Position numbers and translations under genes: made by a program. Shown piece after piece: positions 1 to 11,200 of a stretch of DNA of 64,000 bases (position 1 is its first letter; each line of letters starts with the position of its first letter). The stretch comes from Rhodeus uyekii (Eukaryota > Chordata > Actinopteri > Cypriniformes > Acheilognathidae), in the NCBI GenBank assembly GCA_037043235.1, contig JAWRVZ010000109.1, forward strand, positions 2,243,501 through 2,307,500, read 5' to 3'. The notes beneath the pieces are model-generated. The model ran no database searches. It was not told the DNA's origin and saw nothing but the letters and a program-made list of their open reading frames with translations.

Positions 1-1510
1 TTTCCAGGCGCTGCCTGATTGTCCAAACATGTTCCGCTTGTCAAAGTAGTTCTGCTGCTTCAATATGTCTTAATTCATAATATCATATAATGATACATTA
101 TTTGTTGAAGTATTATGAGGATTTTAAATCTATGAAGGAATTATCTCAAGGATACAGAGAATCACTTGACCATCAGAGATGTGGAGCGCAATAAACATGT
201 ACAGTGCACATTTTCTAAACTTGTCTTTATTACATGGGGTTTCCATACTTGGAACTTTTTTGGACCGCCCAAATGACCGTAATTAAACTCATTTTGACTA
301 TGATAATAATTTAAAATGTTTATTATGAGGGAAAATATAATTGTCAGGCAGCCAACGGTAATTATAATCAACCATTGAATTATAAATGTGTAAATATGAA
401 CGTGTGTTTACATATAATTTCTTATTTTTTTCAACGTATGCTTTGTTTAAAAGCTGAAAAAGTCTGTTTCAAGGCGAGACTGGAATAAAATTCAACCTCT
501 CTCAAACTCCTCCGTTGGGTTGATGTCTCAATCTTTCACTCCATCAGCACAAGGAGCAATGCAGGGTAAGAAAGCTGTCGATTTCATCAAAACTCTTATG
601 AAACACTGTTATGTCTACACTAATCCGGACATATTTGAAATCTCTTCTTGCACAGCTGTAAAATGTATTAAAAGCTCAGTGAGATGATACTGAGAGAACA
701 GAAATAATTCTTCTGCCACAATGATTTTATGACGCAAATATCTCCTCAGGTTCTGATGTGCTCAAGTCTCACTCAATCTCCATTCTCTGAACGGTCTGAA
801 GTGCAATCGCCCTCATGTTTTACTTTTTTTTTTCTTTTTTTTGAATGATCTAAAAAAAAATTCTAATACAAGTATTGGTAATCTTTATTGGCAAGAAACA
901 GAAATTAAAATATGGACTTTGCTTCATCCTGGAATGTGCTATCGGCTATCTACTCATAGCCAAGATTGTGAACCATAAATGAATGGAGCAGAGAGTCGAA
1001 TCCCTCCCTTCATTATTTTCAGTATCACAAAGACTTTTAAAACACTCACACTTGCTTGGTTTAGCTGTGTTTTTCTTTTATTAAATGACCCCATGTAATT
1101 CATCAGACAGTTAAATTATTATAAAGTTATTTTTATAAAAAAAATTCCAATTTGTATAACGAATTGTTATATCAAGTATTCTTCTTTCAGGCCCATCAGC
1201 CACTTCCACTTGACACTCAGTTGCAAATAAGCTAAATCAGTTCAAGGCAGGTGTTCCAGAATCCATCTGGCCTCCACAGTTTCACCGCAGAGAAACCTCA
1301 TAAATCTAATTTTGAAACAACTGTATCTGAGCGATCGGTTTAGTGTTTAAATTCCTCTTTTCAACCATCTGTTTGACAAGAGCAGTTCCTCATGCTGCTT
1401 TAATATAGATAGTCATCCTTTGCACAAAACTGGGATAAAAGGGGACGTCTTCTAGTTGGAGATTTTGAAATACTGGAAGCAGATCACTAACTCTATCACT
1501 TACACTATTT
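1..1510. other. Intergenic or distal sequence, no gene recognised
   Basis: I read both strands and found no open segment with recognisable protein similarity. The sequence is AT-rich with scattered homopolymer runs. A short open stretch near 514-570 ends just before a GTAAG, but it has no signal-peptide character and no partner exon, so it is not called. Confidence 0.4.
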
Positions 1511-1971
1511 CAGTGCTTCTCAGAGGAAGAGGTAAACATTTCGTGCGCCCCCCTTCCCCCATTTTTGAACTTTCGCCTTGCTATGTCCATGCTTGTCACG
1601 TGACATACTGCAATCACAAAAAGCGCTGTATAATAGACTTTTTTATTCAAAATAGTCACCAACTTCTTGGCTCAACTTGTTGAAACCTAAAAGAAACCTT
1701 ATGTAGTTGAAAACACTGAATTGTTGTGATAAATGACAAGCTCTGAGTGCGTCTTTTTTTGGATCAGTGCCAGATATCGCGTGAAAACAAGTGTGAATTT
1801 AGTGGTTGATCACGTGACACATATGAACACCGGTGTGATCGTACATGTCAAAGGATGAGGAGACGGTTATCTGAACTTCATATATGCTGCTACTGTTCAG
1901 TGCAAGAAAATCGCTCTGGCATCACTCCGTGCCCCCCCTGGGGGTCGCGCCCCACTATTTGAGAACCACTG
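1511..1971 (+). mobile_element. Non-autonomous hAT-like element with 8-bp TSD
   Basis: The element begins CAGTGCTTCTCA and ends TGAGAACCACTG, so its ends are imperfect inverted repeats. The octamer CACTATTT lies directly on both sides (1503-1510 and 1972-1979). An 8-bp target duplication with CAGTG-type ends is the hallmark of hAT transposons. The element is 461 bp, shows no transposase, and ends about 240 bp before the orphan cadherin exon. Boundaries are seen directly; the superfamily is inferred. Confidence 0.75.
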
Positions 1972-2208
1972 CACTATTTGGTACAGATCACTAACTTAAA
2001 CTTAAAATTAAGTTTCAGCTTGGTTACTGATTCCCTGACCAATCAGAAAGTTGAAGTATTGGTACTGACAAAATACCATCATCACACCTGGAGGGTGTTT
2101 CAATAGCATCACCTACTGACACGGTGTCTTATTTCCCCACTCAGGGAACCAGGTTTATATAAGTGACAAGATGCTTTAATGTAACTATTGAATCCCTTTT
2201 TCTGACAG

Positions 2209-2453
2209 TAATGTTTAATGCATGCGATGGAAGAAGAATGCTCTTTCAGTCCACTGACCAGCGGTTTGATGTGAGCACGGATGGGACGGTAACACTCAAG
2301 AGACCAGTGACTCTTCATGAAGGACACAAGGTGTTTTCTGTGAACGCTTGGGACTCCAGTGGCAAGAAGCACACGGTATCTGTCAGAGTTGAGCGGGTCC
2401 ACCATCATGAGGAGCATCACATGGACACGGTCATGAACATCTCCTCTCCACAG
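2209..2453 (+). pseudogene. Orphan duplicate of cadherin prodomain exon (exon 3)
   Basis: This 245-nt segment is nearly identical to exon 3 of the cadherin gene downstream (11125-11372). It keeps the acceptor (TTTTTCTGACAG), the donor (CAG/GTACAA), the same phases (1 in, 0 out) and an open frame, with one codon fewer (GRRM against GRRRT near its start). Similarity extends into flanking intron on both sides, roughly 2000-2500 against 10925-11415. No copies of exon 2 or exon 4 are visible around it. It may be a relic of a tandem duplication, an unused alternative exon, or an exon of an upstream gene outside the window. That it is non-functional is an inference. Confidence 0.7.
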
Positions 2454-2910
2454 GTACAAACCAGTTCCTGCTGCCAATACAGTGCAAGCCTGACCTCTAT
2501 TGGACATCTCAGTTTTTATGTGTGGTACGTTACTATGGTACTATAAATGGACACATTCAATGATTAATATCTCTACATGTTTAAGGCTAATTATTGGAGG
2601 CTTGTGTTAAATTTATAACATTTTCAATCCCTACTGATAAATGTAATTTTTGTACGCCTCTCTGATTGCTCTCAAACACAAAATAGCCTGCCGATATGTA
2701 TCATTCATACAAGGCTAAAGCCTAAAACCGATGATTACCTAAACATTTACATTGTTTTATATTCAACTCCATTTATTATGTCATTGAATGATGTACAGCC
2801 AGCCTGGTTTATTGAAAAGGAACCAGAAAATGTACCCCTCCCCATATATTAATACTTTTTATAGACCGAATTTTATTTGATTTATTTAAAAAAAAAAAAA
2901 AAAAAAAACC

Positions 2911-3600
2911 TTGTCCACAACAGATGAACTTAAGAATCTTGGATTCTTAAACAGTAGGTCATGGACTATATTTCAGCCAAGTTTGATGGATGTACTCGAG
3001 ATGTGAATTAAATGTGAATTTGAGGGTCACTTAGGCCCTTCTTAAGACCCCTTATCCACAGTTGCGGAACTTAAGAAAGACTGATTCTGAGTTTCATCCC
3101 CAAACCCAACATTTTGAAAGAGGTTTGGTGGATGTACTCATGATGTGAATTAAATCTACTATTTCGGCACTTTGGCCCTTTCTTAAGCCCCCTTGTCCAC
3201 AACTGATGAACTTAAGAATCATGGATTCTTAAACAGTTGGTCATATACTACATTTCAGCCAAGTTTGATGGATGTACTCAAGATGTGAATTAAATGTGAT
3301 TTTTGGGGTCACTTAGGCCCTTCTTAAGCCCCTAAGTCCACAATTGGTGAACTTAAGAAATCACATTTTGTCAATAGACCTAATGTCAGAACATTTCGGT
3401 AAAGGTTTGGTGGATGTACATGGGGGTGTGAAACAAATCAAATCTTTTGGCTACTTTGGGTGGCGCCCACTACTTGTTATCCACATTTCCAGAACTTAAG
3501 AAAGGCCTTTTCAGGGTCCTGGGGTAGTGTCCTATCCATTCCAGGGGTCAAACCTTTCGTACTCGAGGTGTGAAACAAATGTCTCTGGGTTCCTAGACTA
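2911..3600 (+). repeat. Tandem repeat, unit about 141 bp, four to five copies
   Basis: The phrase (T)TRTCCACA...GAACTTAAGAA recurs at 2911, 3052, 3193, about 3335 and 3477, a period of 140-144 bp. Each unit also carries GGTTTGGTGGATGTACT or AGTTTGATGGATGTACT, then GATGTGAATTAAAT, then a TTAGGCCC or TTGGCCC stretch. The last copy is degenerate. A poly(A) run (about 2889-2908) precedes the array. No coding potential is evident. Confidence 0.75.
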
Positions 3601-4310
3601 TGATTATAAGGAAGGAGAGGTAAGTTGCCACACACACTTACTTTAACAGTCACTGAAAGAGGGTAATGACTTCCCTTTATATGTTGTAGATAGTACCTTG
3701 GAGAACTGGAGGAAGGATGGGACCTGAGACTGAGACTTCCAGCATAGTTTATCTTCTGCTGATCCACAAGGTCAAGACAGGATAATAGATTTTGGTGAAG
3801 GGCACATTCCTTTCCACTCCCGTTCAATGGTTCTACTAAATACACTTACTGCTTTTAACAGTAAAACCGTAGTTTTTCTTGGCCACCCTTCTCCGACAGG
3901 TTTCTCACAAGTACATGTTCATCTTGCTACAGGGCAAAGCTCCATTCCCTTCAGATGAAATTATCTTTCTCCTTGCAGCCGCCTTTTTCATGTTATTTGC
4001 CAGTAACTCTGCAACTTTTATTAGGAACCTCAGTCGACTCATGCACCACAGAGTTATAGGCATGAACAATTTTAATATGGTTTTCACAGTTTGACTCATC
4101 TGTCTCCTACATATCCCCAACTGTATCTTACTGAACCTTTCTGTATCTTTGGGATGATTTTTGAACGGGATGTTTTCAAAATCGCTCCCTTGGTTGCAAT
4201 GGATTTTTGATGGGAAGCGAAAGCATATAACAAGGTCTTCAAATATTTTCCGTGCGGCTGACTTCCCCAACTTACTTCTGGTGGCATTCAACTGGGCAAA
4301 CTTTGACAAA
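3477..4310 (-). pseudogene. Ty3/Gypsy-type retrotransposon remnant (integrase and C-terminal module)
   Basis: Read on the minus strand, 4310 to 3905 translates to a decayed integrase core piece with the landmarks KIFEDLV, FPSKIH, QGSDFEN and a degenerate stretch after it. Further on, about 3845 to 3700, comes a segment resembling the conserved end of Gypsy pol (YLVEP, then LHQNLLSCL, compare the R-LH-RNLL motif of the GPY/F module). The two parts are in different frames and no intact LTRs were found. It is an old, broken copy with no coding capacity. Family assignment rests on the motifs remembered for Ty3/Gypsy integrases. Confidence 0.6.
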
Positions 4311-5764
4311 GCTCTACTCTACCTTCACTTGGAGAAGATTAAAGTGAGAGCAGTCAATTGAGATAATCTGAAATAGAAATAGTCTCTTGTCTTCTCTCCT
4401 CTGCTGGCACAAGTCTATATGCAGGTCATCCAAAAGAGAAATTAAGCTCTTTGTATTGTAGTGGACGGTGAGTGTTTTCTGTCATTGGACTGAGTTCTTC
4501 TTTGGCCTTTCTTTCTCATGGCGTGTTTTTGCCCAGTTGAAAAATTACAGACAGTTTTACAGTAACATTATTTATAGCCGTGTATGTACTCTGTTTGGTT
4601 TCTTTCAAATGGTACACTGTATAATAGCTTAGTTTGTGTTTCTCTTGGACTTCTCCTGGCAATGCTCCTACCTGTGTTTGGAATAAGGATTCTTTAATCA
4701 TTTTAAATTCAAAACAATTACTGTAAAGGCATGAAATTGACCATAATTCCTTTGTTAACCACTTTTAAAGCAGTGTGTTAGCATTTGAAAAATGTGTTGC
4801 ACATTTCAACTGGTGGAGTATGAATGACCAAAAAATGAATACGTTTTCGGAAGATTTAATGCATTTTGTGTGGAAGCAATGGAAAAATGATTCACTGTTT
4901 GGTGAGTTTACATAGACTTCTGTTTTTCAGTCTATGTGAAAGATTTCAACAATTTGCCTTCAGTTTCGACCAGTTGAAAGAAAAATGTAAGCACACTATT
5001 CAAAGTGTGTGTGTCTGTAATAATAATAAGCTCAGTTTAACACCTATAGACAGTCTGCATAATTATGTAATGTCTGTGTGTGTCTGAATGAAGCATTTAT
5101 ATACAGCTTTGTAATATTGTACACCTAAAGCACTAAAGTATAGTGATATCAGGAGTCTTTCCCCTCCCTCCACCAGTGTGCAGAATCCACTTATAAAACA
5201 ACGGTTGCAGTCACAGTTCACCAGAAGTGTCATGGGATTTGTAATGACCACAGAGAGTCAGGACCTCAGTTTAATGTCTCATCCAAAGGATGGTGGTTTT
5301 AAGAGCATCAGGACACACATAAGTGTGTGAGACATAATTTGCAATTTGTAAACACAGTGCAGGATCGAACACAAGAGATAAGCATGAGGTTTTGATATGA
5401 TAACACCCTCTGTCTGCCTCACTATCACCTCTTTGCATGTGACCCATCAGATAAGCATGAGGTTTAGCTGGCCAGCTGTGTTTCAAGAGTGATGAGTTTG
5501 TTTCATAGAACGAAGAGAAAATGCACAATTATGTATGTCAAGACACTGCTATCATTCTGTTTTGAATGCATTTTAAAATTTTGGAAAATTGTGTTTTTCA
5601 GTTGGTGGAGAATGAATGACAGTTCATGGATTTTGAAAGATGCTTTTTTTCACTGTTTAGTTCTCACAGATTCTGTGAGAAAAGTTTTGACAGTGGCTTC
5701 AGTTTTAACCAACGCATGTTAACAGCCTTTCGAAAAAAGGTGAGAATAACAGATTCATACCATG
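4311..5764. other. Non-coding stretch, degenerate repeats only
   Basis: No gene is visible on either strand. Two related short stretches occur around 4810-4990 and 5595-5715 (both read like TGGTGGAGWATGAATGAC followed by a CAGTTT..GACC/AACC segment), which suggests a decayed dispersed or tandem element. A TGTGTGTGTCTG tract near 5005 is a short microsatellite. Confidence 0.4.
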
Positions 5765-6030
5765 CTAAAGCAGACTAAAGCTGATGGTAATGTAAGTAAA
5801 GCACGTGTCAGTGCTTTGAGTTTGATGCGAGCTGCAAGTGGGAGCCAGTGCAGAAATGAAGAGGAGTGACGTGGCCCGTTTGGGTTCATTGAAAACCAGA
5901 TGAGCTGCAGGTTCTGGATCAGTTGCAGGGGTTTGATTGCACTTGAAGGAAGTCCAGCCAGAAGAGCATTGCAATATAAAGACTAGAAATCACCATAGCT
6001 TGTATGAGACATTGTGTTGCTCAGTGAGGA
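5765..6030 (-). mobile_element. Retroelement-like repeat fragment
   Basis: The stretch carrying GCTGCAAGTGGGAGCCAGTGCAGA through CCAGCCAGAAGAGCATTGCAATA resembles non-coding parts of fish retroelements as I remember them. It is interrupted on the right by another dispersed repeat, and the LINE fragment at 6830-7110 may be its continuation. No family name can be given. Confidence 0.35.
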
Positions 6031-6049
6031 AAACCCTGATCCTGTCAGG

Positions 6050-6832
6050 ATCCTGCCCTGACAGCCTTGTTCGTTTTGTCTTTGTTTAATGTTTGCTTGT
6101 TTTTTGTGTGTGCTTGACACATGCCTCTGTCTTTGTTCATGTTTACCATGTGCCTCTTGTCTCACCTCCTCATTTCCAGTTACCACACCCCCTTGTCTAG
6201 TCCTCGTTTGCTTGAGTGTGTTCACCTGTACCTCATGTTCTCTGCTCCCTTTATATTGTGCTTGTTTCACTCATGTCTTTGTTGGTTCGTTTTGTGGGAG
6301 TTCCTTGAAAGTGTTGTTAGATGAAAGCTAGCTTTTGTTTTTCTACTGCCTTAGTATTAGTGTCTATCTCCTCTTGTTGCTAGTTTATTTTTGATACTCT
6401 AGTTCTTGTGTTTTTCTCTAAATGCGCTCATTTGGCTGTTTGCATGCTTTTCTCTAGTCATAGTTTTGTCAGTTTTAATTGCTCTGGTTTTGTTTGTTAT
6501 CTCTTGTCTTGAGTGTTGTCCTTTGTTGGTTCCTGCCCTGCCTCCTGTTTCACCCTGGCTGATGACACTCCTGGCCTGGCAGCTAGTCTGGTGCTACACC
6601 ACATCCTCAAGTGTCAAGCCTCTGGTCTCCTGAGCTGCTGGATAATCTCCTTCATCGGCCTGAGTGTCTCTTCTGTTTTAAGTCCTGACCAGCCAGCTCT
6701 CCAATGTCTTCCCTGCTCTAGTGTTTTGCCCGTCACTTCACCATCATTGTCTTGTGCCTTGTCTACTGTAAAAAAAAATCACTAATCATTCATCTACGCA
6801 TTTGGGTCCTCTCTGTTCAGGAGCCGTGACAG
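6050..6832 (+). repeat. Dispersed CT-rich repeat inserted in LINE-derived sequence
   Basis: This block is pyrimidine-rich on the plus strand, begins near TGTCAGGATCCTGCCCTGACAG and ends near GGAGCCGTGACAG. It separates two stretches of retroelement-like sequence, so it probably inserted there. It resembles blocks at 9715-10083, 30290-30706 and 44395-44732: runs of CTTCCTGT or TTGTTCC phrases followed by a tail ending in GTGACA or GTAACA. Several overlapping open frames here are low-complexity artefacts. The family is not identified. Confidence 0.45.
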
Positions 6833-7110
6833 ATCCTCCTGATGTTGTGAAGTCCAAACCTGCATGATCGAACTGTCTTGATTAGGTGATGCATGGTCAC
6901 ATACATCCTGAAATATTACAAGGTCACTTGGTCCTGAAATATTACTCCAAGATTTCTGGCAGACCTTGATGGGGTAATCATTGAGGAGCTGATCTGTACA
7001 GTGAAGTACAAAATGTATTTTGCCAAGTTGAGCTGCAGGTGATGCGCTTTCATCCATGCCGAGATGTCTGCTAGACAGCTTGTGATTTGCACACCTGTCT
7101 TAATCAACTG
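6830..7110 (-). pseudogene. LINE reverse-transcriptase fragment
   Basis: On the minus strand, about 7107 to 6916 gives a short peptide with the landmarks DISAWMKAHHLQLNLAK and ARNLGVIFQDQ. These are typical of the region just after the catalytic motif of fish non-LTR reverse transcriptases (jockey/L2/CR1 group). There is no upstream FADD/YADD box and the piece is short, so it is a truncated relic. Confidence 0.6.
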
Positions 7111-7454
7111 AACATGTCACTCTACCTCTTTCCATTGTTACCTTAACTCCTCCCATTTAGTACATTGCATTCTGGGTAATGCAGTTCTCTGATTCTGTCA
7201 CACTACCGTTGGATAATCTGGTTGAAATGATGGATAGAGCTGTGTGTCTTAGGCGTAGCAATGGTAGGAGAAACCGTGAGCCAGTATGATGAGGTTATGT
7301 GGTGTATATGGAAAAGAGAAGGGGTCCAAAAACTGAACCCTGAGGAACACCGGTGATCAGTCAACATTTTTTGGAGATTTTCAATTCTGGGTAGTGGTGC
7401 TTGCGGAAGTGTGTCGACGTCATCCTGCACCTGTTCAGGCAAACTCATGCTTCT

Positions 7455-7910
7455 GGTTGTTTTGGGTCTGACCTTCTGTTTAGGACAGATACTCAGAGTA
7501 GTTTAGTGCAAACAAAGCATTTATTGACTGATTTCAATAATGCAAGATAACAGTTTGGGTTGGATCTTGAAGGGAACAGGCTGACAGGATGATGTGATTA
7601 TGGAGAGTGAAAGGGAATAATGAAGCACACACATCAAGGGGAATCCAGGGGAGTGATGAGAGGTTGGAGGCAAGTAGAGTAATCTTGGAGTGGAGCGATT
7701 GAGAACTTGATTGGAGATATCTATTTTAGATGAGTCAGCGATTCAGACACAGTAGTCCTGTGTGCATTGCATTGGTTGGATGGTAAACTGAGTGAGGTGT
7801 GTGCTTTTGAAGGCTGGTGAAGACGTGATGAAGTGCAGGTGTGTGCAATCAGTATTCTGGAGAGGTTGCTCATTGTGTTGTGGAGGTGAGAGAACCTGAC
7901 ACTACCCATG
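7455..7910 (-). repeat. Dispersed repeat, minus orientation
   Basis: Read on the minus strand the block starts near AGTGTCAGGTTCTC at about 7905. It is pyrimidine-rich with CACACACCTG and CTCATCACTCC phrases and contains AATAAATGC close to its end (about 7518). This matches the general layout of the other CT-rich blocks in the window: CT-rich body, then an AATAAA-containing tail. It lies just upstream of cadherin exon 1. Confidence 0.4.
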
Positions 7911-8194
7911 AAGTTATTGAAAATAACTGCTCACAACTTTCCTAAAACAGCATGGACCTCCTTTGTTTCAATCATAAAAATACTGTAAATTGTGATGCTG
8001 TACCCTTCATTCACTGACAGAGTTCGGGTTTAATAATTGTATTTATTTATCTAGCAAATATATATTTGTTAGCAATTTCATCACACCTTATGCCACATCC
8101 TTACACCCCGCCCCCCATAAAAATAGAAATAATAACTGTACAATCTTAACTAACAAAGAAGTGAAACCAGACCTTTCAAGACGTTTTGCTGAGA

Positions 8195-8245
8195 ATGGAG
8201 GCAAAGAAGATTGTGCGATTGGGAGCTGTTGTTCTCCTCTGTAAG
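8195..8245 (+). CDS. cdh1-like: Cadherin exon 1: start codon and signal peptide
   Basis: The ATG at 8195 opens 17 codons (MEAKKIVRLGAVVLLCK) ending at the donor AAG/GTAGGA, phase 0. A basic n-region followed by a hydrophobic run fits a signal peptide continued in exon 2. Human CDH1 exon 1 codes 16 residues and also ends in phase 0. It is the nearest phase-compatible start upstream of exon 2. Confidence 0.7.
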
Positions 8246-11200
8246 GTAGGATTTTATCCAGGGCAAGTTTCATAAACTTTGGATGTTTTTTTAGTGTCTG
8301 ATTGTACTGATCATGTTCAGAAAATACTACTTTATTTGTATCTCTTGAGAAGCTGATGAGTTGAGTATTAAAAAGCTAAACATCATAAAATCTACAACCA
8401 AAGATCAGTATCGAACATTTATCATCTGTAAAATTGCTGCTTGTCACTTTTGTTACAGAGGTTGATTGTTGTTGTTTTTCAGAACTAACAGTCTTTTTGT
8501 TTTTTCTGTTGTTATATAAAGGTCATTAACTTTTTTTTAACTACCTTTTTTATTTAAAAAAATTTCACATGCCTTTCAGACCAACTCTTCCAATCAAAAC
8601 ACGTTTGCCATTTCAAACAGATCTTTGTCAGATAAGAGAAGCAATACATACATGTCTCGACCAGGGCAAAAAAACAAACGTTCTTTTCCACATCATTCAT
8701 TCCACAGAACCTGTTTTAGTTATCCGGTACATTTGTCGATTGTTTCACACAAACTGACATTTGTACAAAAAAACCCATGGCTTCACACAAATTCATCAAA
8801 GTGATTCAATTCATCACAAATTCTGTTTAATAATTGTTCCATCCTTAATGATGGAAACAACAATTTATCAGTCCGGTTCTTCCCATCCAAATACACAGGA
8901 CAGCAGGAGGAATAAACAGGAAGGCTGAGCTCATACCAATATAAGAGGATTTCAGTGTGCGACCAGCATAAAGAGCTGATGGGATGCTTTTGTTCTGTGT
9001 AAACTCCATGGCTAATGCATGAATCTAAAAGCTCAATCTTGATTTAAGTGCTAACTTTCAACCATGGAAAGCATCCCAAACCTGTTTACCTTATTTTTCC
9101 TATGGTGTAATGAAAAAGTGAGATAATGAAATGCATCTCATTGTATCCACAGTTTTGATATTACAGGATTTTAACAGTTCTGAAAAGTATGTACATGTGC
9201 AAATAAGCCTGTGAGTAAACTGAGTTTTGATGGTTGTCCCTGAATGCATTTTATGCAAAAAAGACTGGAAAATTATCCATAGTTTAGACTACTCATTGCT
9301 GGAAGTGATTAAATCCTTTATTTTACTAATAATATCCTTTAATTTCAAGTGTATACTGTATGTATTACATAAAGACATTTGATATGTTTCAAATTAGGTG
9401 TTTTTCTGTGAATATGCGGCGGGGTCTTCATGTACGTGTGGCTTTGAGTCGGAGTTGCTGGTGTTTAAAGTTCACAGAGATGACCTTCACCATGGAAAAA
9501 CACTAGGAAGAGGTAAGTTTGTTCTCGTTAAATAAAACCTTAAATGAACATTTGGAGTTATTATCTAAAAATGTTTGATATTTGGGTAAATAATCCCTTA
9601 TACAATTAAATATTTTAACTGTGGTTTAACAGGGGACTGTAACAATCAATTTTATTCTGTACATGCACTGTATCTACTAGAGCTGTAACTGAACACAGAT
9701 ATTACCCGTTGGTTAAGTCCCTCGTGTACTTCCTTTCTGTCGTGTCAGTCGTTCACTTCCTGTTCCTGTCCGTGTTTTCCCATGCGTTTCCTCACTCAGT
9801 CACCCCGTGTGTCTTGTCGGCTGTGTCCAATCCCCTCATCATCTCCTCTTGTATTTAAGCTCTCTTGTGTTCCATTGTGTTTGTCAGTTGTCGCTGCTAC
9901 CATGTGTGTGTTGTTGCATCTCCATGTTCCGTGTCTCCTTGTTCCAAGTGACTCCTAGGTTTTGCACTAAGAGCACCATTTTGTTTTGCCTTTTGAAAGT
10001 CTTTTGCTTGTTCACTGCCGTTTGAAATAAATACAATCTGTTTCTCCTAGTCTCTCTCCGCATTGCACATGTTTCCGACGTAACATCGGATGTCATACCT
10101 CGAATTTGAATTTTTCGAGACGTACCTTTGAATTTTTCGAGACGTACCTCGAATTTGAAGTGTCCACAGAGCTGACATTTATCTGTTGTGTTCATCCACG
10201 TTGTTTGCAGTAAACAGACACTGCCTTCCTGCATTTGGATTTTCATTCACTGACACGTCTCCGTCGTTTCTGTCTCTCTCTTGCTGGCACAGCCGTCAGT
10301 GTTGTTGATCGATAAAGATGAGGGCTTTGAATCTTTTTTGATATTTTCATTTTGTCATGTGTTTCTGAAGGGGAAAGCTGATCCTTGCAGTTCCTGTACA
10401 TATTTTGGCCCTCAAACAATTTTTTTTCCACTGTCTCATGGTACTATGTCAACATAAGATGTGATTCTCTACTCATCACAGAACAAAACAGACGTTAATC
10501 ATAACATCTAAATATATACAGTGGTACCTCGAGATACGAGCAGCCTAACATACAAGTTTTTTAAGATACGAGCCAGAGCTCGGGCCATATTTTCGTTCAA
10601 GATACGAGCCCAAATGTCTGTGTTTCCGGAGCATCCCGCTAGTTGGCGTGCAGGGTCGAGCATCTCTCGCTCACTCGCACGTGTTGCCCACGTGTGAGCA
10701 CAGTGTGAGCGTGGTTCGCGATTGTTGACGGGGAGGGGGGGGGGGTGTAGAGGGGTTTGCGACACACGCCTACTCTCGACCACAGATTCAGCGCTACTGC
10801 TGCTTGTTATATACAGAAACTGAGAAAAGAGTGTTCCTTTATAAATAATAAAGCTGATATTATAGTCTATCAGCGGCTGCTGGATTCACCGGAATGTGAC
10901 ACTACAGAGAGGCTGGTGTTCTGTTTATAAAATTAAATATCAACTTGGTAACACTGATTCCCTGAATAATCACAAAGTTTAAGAACTGGTACTGACAACA
11001 GACCATCATCACACGTGGAGAGTGTTTCCATAGCATCACCTACTGACACAGCGTCTTGTTATCCATTTATTTGACACATGTGCCAAGATGCATTATTATT
11101 CTTTATTGTATCTTTTTCTGACAGTAATGTTTAATGCATGCGATGGAAGAAGAAGAACGCTCTTTCAGTCCACTGACCAGCGGTTTGATGTGAGCACGGA

